From positions 164,784 through 228,783 of the forward strand of contig RQOL01000680.1 of assembly GCA_013076295.1 (NCBI GenBank): DNA of 64,000 bases, given 5' to 3'. Positions 34,671-47,997 of this stretch are shown piece after piece (the stretch's first letter is position 1; every line of letters starts with the position of its first letter). A model generated the notes under the pieces. That model made no database searches. It worked only from the letters and a program-made list of their open reading frames with translations, and had not been told where the DNA came from. The DNA comes from Sanderia malayensis (lineage: Eukaryota; Cnidaria; Scyphozoa; Semaeostomeae; Pelagiidae). The position numbers and the translations under genes are program-made.

Positions 34671-35796
34671 GTATTTCGATGATTTAGTTTTACCTGTATC
34701 TCTGTCAATTACTGTGTAAATCGTGGAATGGAATGCCAATATCACTGAAAAAGAGTAAAAAGGTGAATTTCAATTCAACCGTTTTAGCTGTATTTTTGTG
34801 GATTCATGTGTAAATTGTGAGAATGAATGTAAATATGGCAAAAATAATTAACAACTGTGCAATTCAATCAGTCAATTTTATCAGTATTTACCTCTATTCA
34901 TGTTTGAATTGTGGGAATGAATGTCAACATCTCGCAAAACATATAAAAAAGTGTATTTCAATAAGTCAGTTTTACCTGCATTTAGGTGGATTCATTTGTA
35001 AATTGTGGGATTGAATACTACTATCACGGAAAACAAGAAAAACAAGTGTATTTCAATCAGTCAGTTTTACTTGTATTTCTGTCAATTCATGTGAACCTTT
35101 GGGGAAGGACGGCCAATATCACTGTAAAAAGGTAACAACTGTGTATTTCAATCAGTCAATTTTATCAGTATTTACCTCTATTCATGTTTGAATTGTGGGA
35201 ATGAATGTCAACATCACGCAAAACATATAAAAAAGTGTATTTCAATAAGTCAGTTTTACCTGCATTTACGTGGATTCATTTGTAAATTGTGGGATTGAAT
35301 ACTACTATCACGGAAAACAAGAAAAAAAAGTGTATTTCAATCAGTCAGTTTTACTTGTATTTCTCTCAATTCATGTGAACCTTTGTGGAAGGACGGCCAA
35401 TATCACCGTAAAAAAGTAACAACTGTGTATTTCAATCAGTCAGTCCTACCTGTATTTTTGTGCATTCATATGTAAAATGTGAGAGTGAATGTCAACATCA
35501 CTTAAAACAACTAAAAAAGGTGTATTTTAATCAGTCTTGTTTAACTTTATTTACGTGAATTCATGTGTAAATTGTGGGAATGAATGTTAATATCACAGAA
35601 AACAAGTAAAAAAGGTGTATCTCAATCATTCAATTTTCACCTAAATTTACCTGGATTCATGTGTAAATTATGGGAATGAATGTTCATATAACGGAAAAGA
35701 AGTAAAAAATGTGTATATCAATCATACAGTTTCACTTGTATTTACGTGGATTCATGAGTAAATCGTGGGAATGAATGCTAATATCACGGAAAACAA
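34671..35796 (+). repeat. 1.13 kb dispersed duplication, copy 2
   Basis: Second copy of 10801-11925. It begins GTATTTCGATGATTTAG and ends at AATATCACGGAAAACA, after which the copies diverge (AGTAAGAAAAGTG here, GTTAAAAAAGGTG in copy 1). Confidence 0.85.
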
Positions 35797-36520
35797 GTAA
35801 GAAAAGTGTAATTCAATCAGTTAAATTTACGTGGATTCATGTGTGAATTGTGGGAATCAATGCTAATATCACGGAAAACAAGTAAACAAAAGTGTATTTT
35901 GATCAGTCATGTTTAACTGTATTTACGTGGATTTATGTATAAACTGTGGGAATGAATGCTAATATTACGGAAAACAGGTAAAAAAAGTGTATTTCGATCA
36001 TTTAGTTTTACCTGTATCTCTGTCAATTAATGTGTAAATTGTGGGATGTAATGCTAATATCACTGAAAAAGAGTAAAAAAGGTGTTTTTCAATTCATCCG
36101 TTTTAGCTGTATTTTTGTGGATTCATGTGTAAATTGTGAGAATGAATGTAAATATGGCAAAAAAATTAACAACTGTGCATTTCAATCAGTCAATTTTATC
36201 AGTATTTACCTCTATTCTTGTGTAATTTGTGGGAATAAATGTCAACATGACTTAAAACAAGTAAAAAAAGTGTATTTTGATCAGTCATTTTTAACTGTAT
36301 TTATGTGGATTCATGTGTAAATTGTGGGAATGAATGTTAATATCACGGAAAACAAGTAAAAAAGGTGTATTTCAATTAGTTAAAATTATGTGGATTCATG
36401 TGTAATTTGTGGGAATGAATGTTCATATAACGGATTACAAGTGAAAAAGATGTAAATCAATCAGTCACTTTTACTCGTTTTTACGTAGATTCATGTGTAA
36501 ATTGTGGGAATGAATGTTAT

Positions 36521-39500
36521 TATCACGGAAAACAAGTAAAAAAGTGTAATTCAATCAGTCAACGTTACTTGTATTTCTGTCAATTCATGTGTAAGTTGTG
36601 GGAATGAATGTAACTATGGCAAAAAAATTAACAACTGTGCATTTCAATCAGTCAATTTTATCAGTATTTACCTCTATTCTTGTGTAAATTGTGGGAATGA
36701 ATGTCAACATCACGCAAAACATGTAAAAAAGTGTATTTCACTAAGTCAGTTTTACCTGCATTTACGTGGATTCATTTGTAAATTGTGGGATTGAATACTA
36801 CTATCACGGAAAACAAGAAAAAAAAGTGTATTTCAATCAGTCAGTTTTACTTGTATTTCTGTCAATTCATGTGAACCTTTGGGGAAGGACGCCCAATATC
36901 ACCGTAAAAAAGTAACAACTGTGTATTTCAATCAGTCAGTCGTACCAGTATTTACCTCTATTCTTGTGTAAATTATGGGAATGAATGTTTTATTTACCTC
37001 TATTCATGTGTAATTTGTGGGAATAAATGTCAACATGACTTAAAACAAGTAAAAAAAGTGTATTTTGATCAGTCGTTTTTAACTGTATTTATGTGGATTC
37101 ATGTGTAAATTGTGGGAGTGAATGTTAATATCACAGAAAAGAAGTAAAAAGGTGTATTTCAATCAGTTAAAATTATGTGGATTCATGTGTAATTTGTGGG
37201 AATGAATGTTCATATAACGGATTACAAGTGAAAAGGATGTAAATCAATCAGTCACTTTTACTCGTTTTTACGTAGATTCATGTGTAAATTGCGGGAATGA
37301 ATGTTATTATCACGGAAAACAAGTAAAAAAAGTGTAATTCAATCAGTCAACGTTACTTGTATTTCTGTCAATTCATGTGTAAGTTGTGGGAAGGACTGCT
37401 AATATCACAAAAACAAGTAGAAAACATGTATTTCAATCAGTCAGTTTTACCTGTATTCACGTGGATTCCTGTGTGAATTGTGGAATGAGTGTCAACATCA
37501 ATTAAAACAAGTGAAAAAGGTGTATTTCAATCAGTTAAGTTTATGTGGATTCATGTGTAAATTGTGGGAATGAATGTTATTATCACGGAAAAAAAGTAAA
37601 AAAAGTGTAATTCAATCAGTCAACGTTACTTGTATTTCTGTCAATTCATATGTAAGTTGTGGGAAGGACTGCTAATATCACTGAAAACAAGTAAAAAAAA
37701 GTGTTTTTTGATCAGCCATTTTTAACTCTATTTATGTGGATTCATGTATAAATTGTGGAAATGAATGCTAATATCACTGAAAAAGGGTAAAAAAGGTGTA
37801 TTTCAATTCAACCGTTTTAGCTGTATTTTTGTGGATTCATGTGTAAATTGTGAGAATGAATGTAAAAATGGCAAAAAAAAATTAACAACTGTGCAATTCG
37901 ATCAGTCAATTTTATCAGTATTTACCTCTATTCATGTTTGAATTGTGGGAATGAATGTCAACATCACGCAAAACATATAAAAAAGTGTATTTCAAAAAGT
38001 CAGTTTTACCCTTCATTTACGTGGATTCATTTGTAAATTGTGGCATTGAATACTACTATCACGGAAACAAGACAAAAAAGTGTATTTCAATCAATCACTT
38101 TTACTTGTATTTCTGTCAATTCATGTGAAACTTTGGGGAAGGACGGCCAATATCACTGTTAAAAAAGTAACAACTGTGTATTTCAATCAGTCAATTTTAT
38201 CAGTATTTACCTCTATTCATGTTTGAATTGTGGGAATGAATGTCAACATCACGCAAAACATATAAAAAAGTGTATTTCAATAAGTCAGTTTTACCCTTCA
38301 TTTACGTGGATTCATTTGTAAATTTTGGCATTGAATACTACTATCACGGAAAACAAGACAAAAAAGTGTATTTCAATCAATCAATTTTACTTGTATTTCT
38401 GTCAATTCATGTGAAACTTTGGGGAAGGACGGCCAATATCACTGTTAAAAAAGTAACAACTGTGTATTTCAATCAGTCAGTCTTACCACTATTTACCTCC
38501 ATTCATGTGTAAATTGTGGGAATGGATGTCAACATCACATAAAACAAGTAAAAAGGTGTATTTGAATAACTCAGTTTTACCTGTATCTACCTCTATTCAT
38601 GTGTAAATTGTGGGAATCAATGCTACTATCACGGAAAGCGAGTAAAAAATGTGTATTTCAATCAGCAGATTTACTTGCATTTCTGTCAATTCATTTTGTG
38701 GATTCATGTGTAAATTGTGAGAATGAATGTAAATATGGCAAAAAATTAACAACTGTGCATTTCAATCAGTCAATTTTATCAGTATTTACCTCTATTCTTG
38801 TGTAATTGTGGGAATGAATGTCAACATCACGCAAAACATGTAAAAAAGTGTATTTCACTAAGTCAATTCTACCTGCATTTACGTGGATTCATTTGTAAAT
38901 TGTGGGATTGAATACTACTATCACGGAAAACAAGAAAAAAAAGTGTATTTCAATCAGTCAGTTTTACTTGTATTTCTGTCAATTCATGTGAACCTTTGGG
39001 GAAGGACGGCCAATATCACCGTAAAAAAGTAACAACTGTGTATTTCAATCAGTCAGTCGTACCAGTATTTACCTCTATTCTTGTGTAAATTGTGGGAATG
39101 AATGTTTTATTTACCTCTATTCATGTGTAATTTGTGGGAATAAATGTCAACATGATTTAAAACAAGTAAAAAAAGTGTATTTTGATCAGTCGTTTTTAAC
39201 TGTATTTATGTGGATTCATGTGTAAATTGTGGGATGAATGTTAATATCACGGAAAAAAGTAAAAAAGGTGTATTTCAATCAGTTAAAATTATGTGGATTC
39301 ATGTGTAATTTGTGGGATGAATGTTCATATAACGGATTACAAGTGAAAAGATGTAAATCAATCAGTCACTTTTACTCGTTTTTACGTAGATTCATGTGTA
39401 AATTGTGGGAATGAATGTTATTATCACGGAAAACAAGTAAAAAAGTGTAATTCAATCAGTCAACGTTACTTGTATTTCTGTGATTCATATGTAAGTTGTG

Positions 39501-42242
39501 GGAAGGCTGCTAATATCACTGAAAACAATAAAAAAAGTTTTTTGATCATCATTTTACGTATTTATGTGGATTCATGTATAATTGTGGAAATGAATGCTAA
39601 TATCACTGAAAAGATAAAAAAGTGTATTTAATTCAACCGTTTTAGCTGTATTTTTGTGGTTCATGTGTAATTGTGAGAATGAATGTAAAAATGGCAAAAA
39701 AATTAACAACTGTACAATTCGATCAGTCAATTTTATCAGTATTTACCTCTATTCATGTTTGAATTGTGGGAATGAATGTCAACATCACGCAAAACATATA
39801 AAAAAGTGTATTTCAATAAGTCAATTTTACCCTTCATTTACGTGGATTCATTTGTAAATTGTGGGATTGAATACTACTATCACGGAAACAAAAAAAAAGT
39901 GTATTTCAATCAGTCAGTTTACTTGTATTTCTGTCAATTCATGTGAACCTTTGGGGAAGACGGCCAATATCACCGTAAAAAAGTAACAACTGTGTATTTC
40001 AATCAGTCAGTCGTACCAGTATTTACCTCTATTCTTGTGTAAATTGTGGGAATGAATGTTTTATTTACCTCTATTCATGTGTAATTTGTGGGAATAATGT
40101 CAACATGATTTAAAACAAGTAAAAAAAGTGTATTTTGATCAGTCGTTTTTAACTGTATTTATGTGGATTCATGTGTAAATTGTGGAGTGAATGTTAATAT
40201 CACAGAAAAGAAGCAAAAAAGGTGTATTTCAATCAGTTAAAATTATGTGGATTCATGTGTAATTTGTGGGAATGAATGTTCATTATAACGGATTACAAGT
40301 GAAAAGGATGTAAATCAATCAGTCACTTTTACTCGTTTTACGTAGATTCATGTGTAAATTGTGGGAATGAATGTTTATTATCACGGAAAACAAGTAAAAA
40401 AGTGTAATTCAATCAGTCAACGTTACTTGTATTTCTGTGAATTCATATGTAAGTTGTGGAAGGACTGCTATATCACTGAAACAAGTAAAAAAAAGTGTTT
40501 TTGATCAGTCATTTTTAACTGTATTTATGTGGATTCATGTATAAATTGTGGAAATGAATGCTAATATCACTGAAAAAGAGTAAAAAAGGTGTATTTCAAT
40601 TCAACCGTTTTAGCTGTATTTTGTGGATTCATGTGTAATTTGTGAGAATGAATGTAAAAATGGCAAAAAAAATTAACAACTGTGCAATTCGATCAGTCAA
40701 TTTTATCAGTATTTACCTCTATTCATGTTTGAATTGTGGGAATGAATGTCAACATCACGCAAAACATATAAAAAGTGTATTTCAATAAGTCAATTTTACC
40801 TGCATTTACGTGGATTCATTTGTAATTGTGGGATTGAATACTACTATCACGGAAAACAAGACAAAAAAGTGTACTTCAATGAATCAGTTTTACTTGTATT
40901 TCTGTCAATTCATGTGAACTTTGGGAAGGACGGCCAATATCACTGTAAAAAGTAACAACTGTGTATTTCAATCAGTCAGTCTTACCACTATTTACCTCTA
41001 TTCATGTGTAAATTGTGGAATGAATGTCACATCACATAAAACAAGTAAAAAGGTGTATTTGGATAACTCAGTTTTACCTGTATTTACCTCTATTCATGTG
41101 TAAATTGTGGGAATCAATGCTACTATCACGGAAAACGAGTAAAAAATGTGTATTTCAATCAGCAGATTTACTTGCATTTCTGTCAATTCATTTGTAAGTT
41201 GTGGGAAGACTGCTAATATCACGGAAAACAAGTAAAAGAATGTATTCAATTGGTCAGTTTTATCCGTATATTCGTGGATTCATGTTTCAATTGTCGGAAT
41301 GAATGTTAATATCACGAAAAACAAGTAAAGAGGTGTCTTTCAATAAGTCAATTTTACCTGTATTTTTGTGCATTCATATGTAAAATGTGAGAATGAATGT
41401 CAACATCACTTAAAACAAGTAAAAAAGGTGTGTTTTAATCAGTCATTTTTAACTTTATTTACGTGAATTCATGTGTAAATTGTGGGAATGAATGTTAAAA
41501 TCATAAAAAACAAGTAAAACAGGTGTATCTCAATCATTCAATTTTACCTAAATTACCTGGATTCATGTGTAAATTATGGGAATGAATGTTCATATAACGG
41601 AAAACAATTAAAACATATGTATATCAATCATTCGTTTCACTTGTATTTACGTGGATTCATGTGTAAATCGTGGGAATGAATGCTAATATCACGGAAACAG
41701 TTCAAAGAGGTGTACTTTGATCATCTTTTGAATTGTATTACATCGATTCACTTGTAAATTATGGAAATGAATGCTACTATCACGGAAACCAGTAAAAAAA
41801 ACGTGTAATCAATCAGTCAGTTTTACTTGTATTCTATCAATTCATGTGTATGTTGTGGAAGGACTGCTAGTATCACTGAAAACAAGTAAAAAACATGTAT
41901 TTCAATTGGTCAGTTTATCCGTATTTTCGTGGATTCATGTGTCAATTGTGGAAGAAGGTTAATATCACGAACAACAAGTAGGAGAGGTGTATTTGAATAA
42001 CTCAGTTTTATCTGTATTTTGTGCATTCATGTGTAATTGTGGAGAAAGAATGTAAATATCACGAAAAAAGACAACTGTGTTATTTCAATCAGTCAGTTTT
42101 ACCAGTATTTACACCAATTCATGTTTTAATTGTGGGAATAATGTTAACATCAGGGAAACAAAGTAAAAAAAGGTGTATTTCAATCAATCAGTTTTAAACG
42201 TATTATGTGACATCGTGTCTAAATTGTGGGAATGAATGTCAA
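36521..42242 (+). repeat. 5.7 kb HOR, copy 1
   Basis: This unit of about 60 monomer lengths is followed directly by a second copy (42243-47997, offset about 5,720). Shared private markers are AATGTAACTATGGC (36608/42330), GGACGCCCAATATC (36888/42609), AAAACATGTATTTCAATC (37425/43138), TTCAAAAAGTCAG (37991/43700) and TCAATCACTTTTAC. Within 39230-41300 it shows many single-base losses. Confidence 0.88.
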
Positions 42243-45200
42243 TATCACGGAAAACAAGTAAAAAAGTGTAATTCAATCAGTCAACGTTACTTGTATTTCT
42301 GTCAATTCATGTGTAAGTTTGAGAATGAATGTAACTATGGCAAAAAAATTAACAACTGTGCATTTCAATCAGTCAATTTTATCAGTATTTACCTCTATTC
42401 TTGTGTAAATTGTGGAATGAATGTCAACATCACGCAAAACATGTAAAAAAAGTGTATTTCACTAAGTCAGTTTTACCTGCATTTACGTGGATTCATTTGT
42501 AAATTGTGGGATTGAATACTACTATCACGGAAAACAAGAAAAAAAAGTGTATTTCAATCAGTCAGTTTTACTTGTATTTCTGTCAATTCATGTGAACCTT
42601 TGGGGAAGGACGCCCAATATCACCGTAAAAAAGTAACAACTGTGTATTTCAATCAGTCAGTCGTACCAGTATTACCTCTATTCTTGTGTAAATTATGGGA
42701 ATGAATGTTTTATTTACCTCTATTCATGTGTAATTTGTGGGAATAAATGTCAACATGACTTAAAACAAGTAAAAAAAGTGTATTTTGATCAGTCGTTTTA
42801 ACTGTATTTTATGTGGATTCATGTGTAAATTGTGGGAGTGAATGTTAATATCACAGAAAAGAAGTAAAAAAGGTGTATTTCAATCAGTTAAATTATGTGA
42901 TTCATGTGTAATTTGTGGAATGAATGTTCATATAACGGATTACAAGTGAAAAGGATGTAAATCAATCAGTCACTTTACTCGTTTTACGTAGATTCATGTG
43001 TAAATTGCGGGAATGAATGTTATTATCACGGAAAACAAGTAAAAAAAGTGTAATTCAATCAGTCAACGTTACTTGTATTTCTGTCAATTCATGTGTAAGT
43101 TGTGGAAGGACTGCTAATATCACAAAAACAAGTAGAAAACATGTATTTCAATCAGTCAGTTTTACCTGTATTCACGTGGATTCCTGTGTGAATTGTGAAT
43201 GAAGTGTCAACATCAATTAAAACAAGTGAAAAAGGTGTATTTCAATCAGTTAAGTTTATGTGGATTCATGTGTAAATTGTGGGAATGAATGTTATTATCA
43301 CGGAAAAAAAGTAAAAAAGTGTAATTCAATCAGTCACGTACTTGTATTTCTGTCAATTCATATGTAAGTTGTGGGAAGGACTGCTAATATCACTGAAAAC
43401 AAGTAAAAAAAAAGGTTTTTTGATCAGCCATTTTTAACTCTATTTATGTGGATTCATGTATAAATTGTGGAAATGAATGCTAATATCACTGAAAAAGAGT
43501 AAAAAGGTGTATTTCAATTCAACCGTTTTAGCTGTATTTTTGTGGATTCATTGTAAATTGTGAGAATGAATGTAAAAATGGCAAAAAAAAATTAACAACT
43601 GTGCAATTCGATCAGTCAATTTTATCAGTATTACCTCTATTCATGTTTGAATTGTGGGAATGAATGTCAACATCACGCAAAACATATAAAAAAGTGTATT
43701 TCAAAAAGTCAGTTTTACCCTTCATTTACGTGGATTCATTGTAAATGTGGCATGAATACTACTATCACGGAAAACAAGACAAAAAAGTGTATTTCAATCA
43801 ATCACTTTTACTTGTATTTCTGTCAATTCATGTGAAACTTTGGGGAAGGACGGCCAATATCACTGTTAAAAAAGTAACAACTGTGTATTTCAATCAGTCA
43901 ATTTTATCAGTATTTACCTCTATTCATGTTTGAATTGTGGGAATGAATGTCAACATCACGCAAAACATATAAAAAAGTGTATTTCAATAAGTCAGTTTAC
44001 CCTTCATTTACGTGGATTCATTTGTAAATTTTGCATTGAATACTACTATCACGGAAAACAAGACAAAAAAGTGTATTTCAATCAATCAATTTTACTTGTA
44101 TTTCTGTCAATTCATGTGAAACTTTGGGGAAGGACGGCCAATATCACTGTTAAAAAAGTAACAACTGTGTATTTCAATCAGTCAGTCTTACCACTATTAC
44201 CTCCATTCATGTGTAAATTGTGGAATGGATGTCAACATCACATAAAACAAGTAAAAAGTGTATTTGATAACTCAGTTTACCTGTATCTACCTCTTTCATG
44301 TGTAAATTGTGGGAATCAATGCTACTATCACGGAAAGCGAGTAAAAAATGTGTATTTCAATCAGCAGATTTACTTGCATTTCTGTCAATTCATTTTGTGA
44401 TTCATGTGTAAATGTGAGAATGAATGTAAATATGGCAAAAAAAATTAACAACTGTGCATTTCAATCAGTCAATTTTATCAGTATTTACCTCTATTCTTGT
44501 GTGAATTGTGGAATGAATGTCAACATCACGCAAAACATGTAAAAAAGTGTATTTCACTAAGTCAATTTTACCTGCATTTACGTGGATTCATTTGTAAATT
44601 GTGGGATTGAATACTACTATCACGGAAAACAAGAAAAAAAGTGTATTTCAATCAGTCAGTTTTACTTGTATTTCTGTCAATTCATGTGAACCTTTGGGAA
44701 GGACGGCCAATATCACCGTAAAAAAGTAACAACTGTGTATTTCAATCAGTCAGTCGTACCAGTATTTACCTCTATTCTTGTGTAAATTGTGGGAATGAAT
44801 GTTTTATTTACCTCTATTCATGTGTAATTTGTGGGAATAAATGTCAACATGATTTAAAACAAGTAAAAAAAAGTGTATTTTGATCAGTCGTTTTTAACTG
44901 TATTTATGTGGATTCATGTGTAAATTGTGGGAGTGAATGTTAATATCACAGAAAAGAAGTAAAAAAGGTGTATTTCAATCAGTTAAAATTATGTGGATTC
45001 ATGTGTAATTTGTGGGAATGAATGTTCATATAACGGATTACAAGTGAAAAGGATGTAAATCAATCAGTCACTTTTACTCGTTTTTACGTAGATTCATGTG
45101 TAAATTGTGGGAATGAATGTTATTATCACGGAAAACAAGTAAAAAAAGTGTAATTCAATCAGTCAACGTTACTTGTATTTCTGTGAATTCATATGTAAGT

Positions 45201-47997
45201 TGTGGGAAGGACTGCTAATATCACTGAAAACAAGTAAAAAAAAGTGTTTTTGATCAGTCATTTTTAACTGTATTTATGTGGATTCATGTATAAATTGTGG
45301 AAATGAATGCTAATATCACTGAAAAAGAGTAAAAAAGGTGTATTTCAATTCAACCGTTTTAGCTGTATTTTTGTGGATTCATGTGTAAATTGTGAGAATG
45401 AATGTAAAAATGGCAAAAAAAATTAACAACTGCAATTCGATCAGTCAATTTTATCAGTATTTACCTCTATTCATGTTTGAATTGTGGGAATGAATGTCAA
45501 CATCACGCAAAACATATAAAAAAGTGTATTTCAATAAGTCAATTTTACCCTCATTTACGTGGATTCATTTGTAAATTGTGGATTGAATACTACTATCACG
45601 GAAACAAGAAAAAAAAGTGTATTTCAATCAGTCAGTTTTACTTGTATTTCTGTCAATTCATGTGAACCTTTGGGGAAGGACGGCCAATATCACCGTAAAA
45701 AAGAGTAATCAGTCAGTCGTACCAGTATTTACCTCTATTCTTGTGTAAATTGTGGGAATGAATGTTTATTTACCTCTATTCATGTGTAATTTGTGGGAAT
45801 AAATGTCAACATGATTTAAAACAAGTAAAAAAAGTGTATTTTGATCAGTCGTTTTTAACTGTATTTATGTGGATTCATGTGTAAATTGTGGAGTGAATGT
45901 TAATATCACAGAAAAGAAGCAAAAAAAGGTGTATTTCAATCAGTTAAAATTATGTGGATTCATGTGTAATTTGTGGGAATGAATGTTCATATAACGGATT
46001 ACAAGTGAAAAGGATGTAAATCAATCAGTCACTTTTACTCGTTTTTACGTAGATTCATGTGTAAATTGTGGGAATGAATTTATTATCACGGAAAACAAGT
46101 AAAAAAAGTGTAATTCAATCAGTCAACGTTACTTGTATTTCTGTGAATTCATATGTAAGTTGTGGGAAGGACTGCTAATATCACTGAAAACAAGTAAAAA
46201 AAAGTGTTTTTTGATCAGTCATTTTTAACTGTATTTATGTGGATTCATGTATAAATTGTGGAAATGAATGCTAATATCACTGAAAAAGAGTAAAAAAGGT
46301 GTATTTCAATTCAACCGTTTTAGCTGTATTTTTGTGGATTCATGTGTAAATTGTGAGAATGAATGTAAAAATGGCAAAAAAAATTAACAACTGTGCAATT
46401 CGATCAGTCAATTTTATCAGTATTTACCTCTATTCATGTTTGAATTGTGGGAATGAATGTCAACATCACGCAAAACATTAAAAAAGTGTATTTCAATAAG
46501 TCAATTTTACCTGCATTTACGTGGATTCATTTGTAAATTGTGGGATTGAATACTACTATCACGGAAAACAAGACAAAAAAGTGTACTTCAATGAATCAGT
46601 TTTACTTGTATTTCTGTCAATTCATGTGAAACTTTGGGGAAGGACGGCCAATATCACTGTAAAAAAGACAACTGTGTATTTCAATCAGTCAGTCTTACCA
46701 CTATTTACCTCTATTCATGTGTAAATTGTGGGAATGAATGTCAACATCATAAAACAAGTAAAAGTGTATTTAATAACTCAGTTTTACCTATTTACCTCTA
46801 TTCATGTGTAAATTGTGGGAATCAATGCTACTATCACGGAAACGAGTAAAAATGTGTATTTCAATCAGCAGATTTACTTGCATTTCTGTCAATTCATTGT
46901 AAGTTGTGGGAAGGACTGCTATATCACGGAAACAAGTAAAAAGAATGTATTTCAATGGTCAGTTTTACGTATATCGTGATTCATGTTTTTCAATTGTCGG
47001 AATGATGCTAATATCACGAAAACAAGTAAGAAGTGTCTTTCAATAAGTAATTTACCTGTATTCTGTTGCATTCATATGTAAATGGAGAATGAATGTCAAC
47101 ATCACTTAAAACAAGTAAAAAGAGAGTGTGTTTTAATCAGTCATTTTTACTTTATTACGTGAATTCATGTGTAAAATGTGAGAATGAATGTCAAATCATA
47201 AAACAAGTAAAAAAGGTGTTTAATCATCATTTTTAATTATAACATGTGTAAAGTGAATGAAAATCTAAAAACATTAACAATTCTCAAAAAACCTGGATTC
47301 ATGTGTAAATTATGGGAATGAATGTTCATATAACGGAAAACAATTAAAACATATGTATATCAATCATTCAGTTTCACTTGTATTTACGTGGATTCATGTG
47401 TAAATCGTGGGAATGAATGCTAATATCACGGAAAACAGTTAAAAGAGGTGTACTTTGATCAGTCATTTTGAATTGTATTTACATCGATTCACTTGTAAAT
47501 TATGGAAATGAATGCTACTATCACGGAAACCAAGTAAAAAAACGTGTAATTCAATCAGTCAGTTTTACTTGTATTTCTATCATTCATGTGTATTTGTGGG
47601 AAGGACTGCTAGTATCACTGAAAACAAGTAAAAAACATGTATTTCAATTGGTCAGTTTTATCCGTATTTTCGTGGATTCATGTGTCAATTGTGGGAATGA
47701 AGGTTAATATCACGAACAACAAGTAGGAGAGGTGTATTTGAATAACTCAGTTTTATCTGTATTTTGTGCATTCATGTGTAAATTGTGAGAAAGAATGTAA
47801 ATATCACGGAAAAAAGTGACAACTGTGTATTTCAATCAGTCAGTTTTACCAGTATTTACACCAATTCATGTTTTAATTGTGGGAATTAATGTTAACATCA
47901 GGGAAACAAAGTAAAAAGGTGTATTTCAATCAATCAGTTTTAAACGTATTATGTGACATCGTGTCTAAATTGTGGGAATGAATGTCAATATCACGGG
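42243..47997 (+). repeat. 5.7 kb HOR, copy 2
   Basis: Second copy of 36521-42242. The join reads GTCTAAATTGTGGGAATGAATGTCAATATCACGG then AACAAGTAAAAAAGTG, mixing two monomer families, and so marks the crossover point. Clusters of one-base deletions here (42880-43000, 43310-43760, 44170-44510, 46660-47290) fall at different places from those of copy 1. Confidence 0.88.
47215..47290 (+). repeat. Degraded satellite stretch
   Basis: For about 75 bp the monomer pattern is nearly lost (GTGTTTAATCATCATTTTTA, then ATAACATGTGTAAAGTG, then CTAAAAACATTAAC) before the normal ACCTGGATTCATGTG resumes at 47291. The homologous parts of the other copies (41455-41550, 51415-51535, 55700-55820) are intact. Either a local consensus failure or a real small rearrangement. 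Confidence 0.7.
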
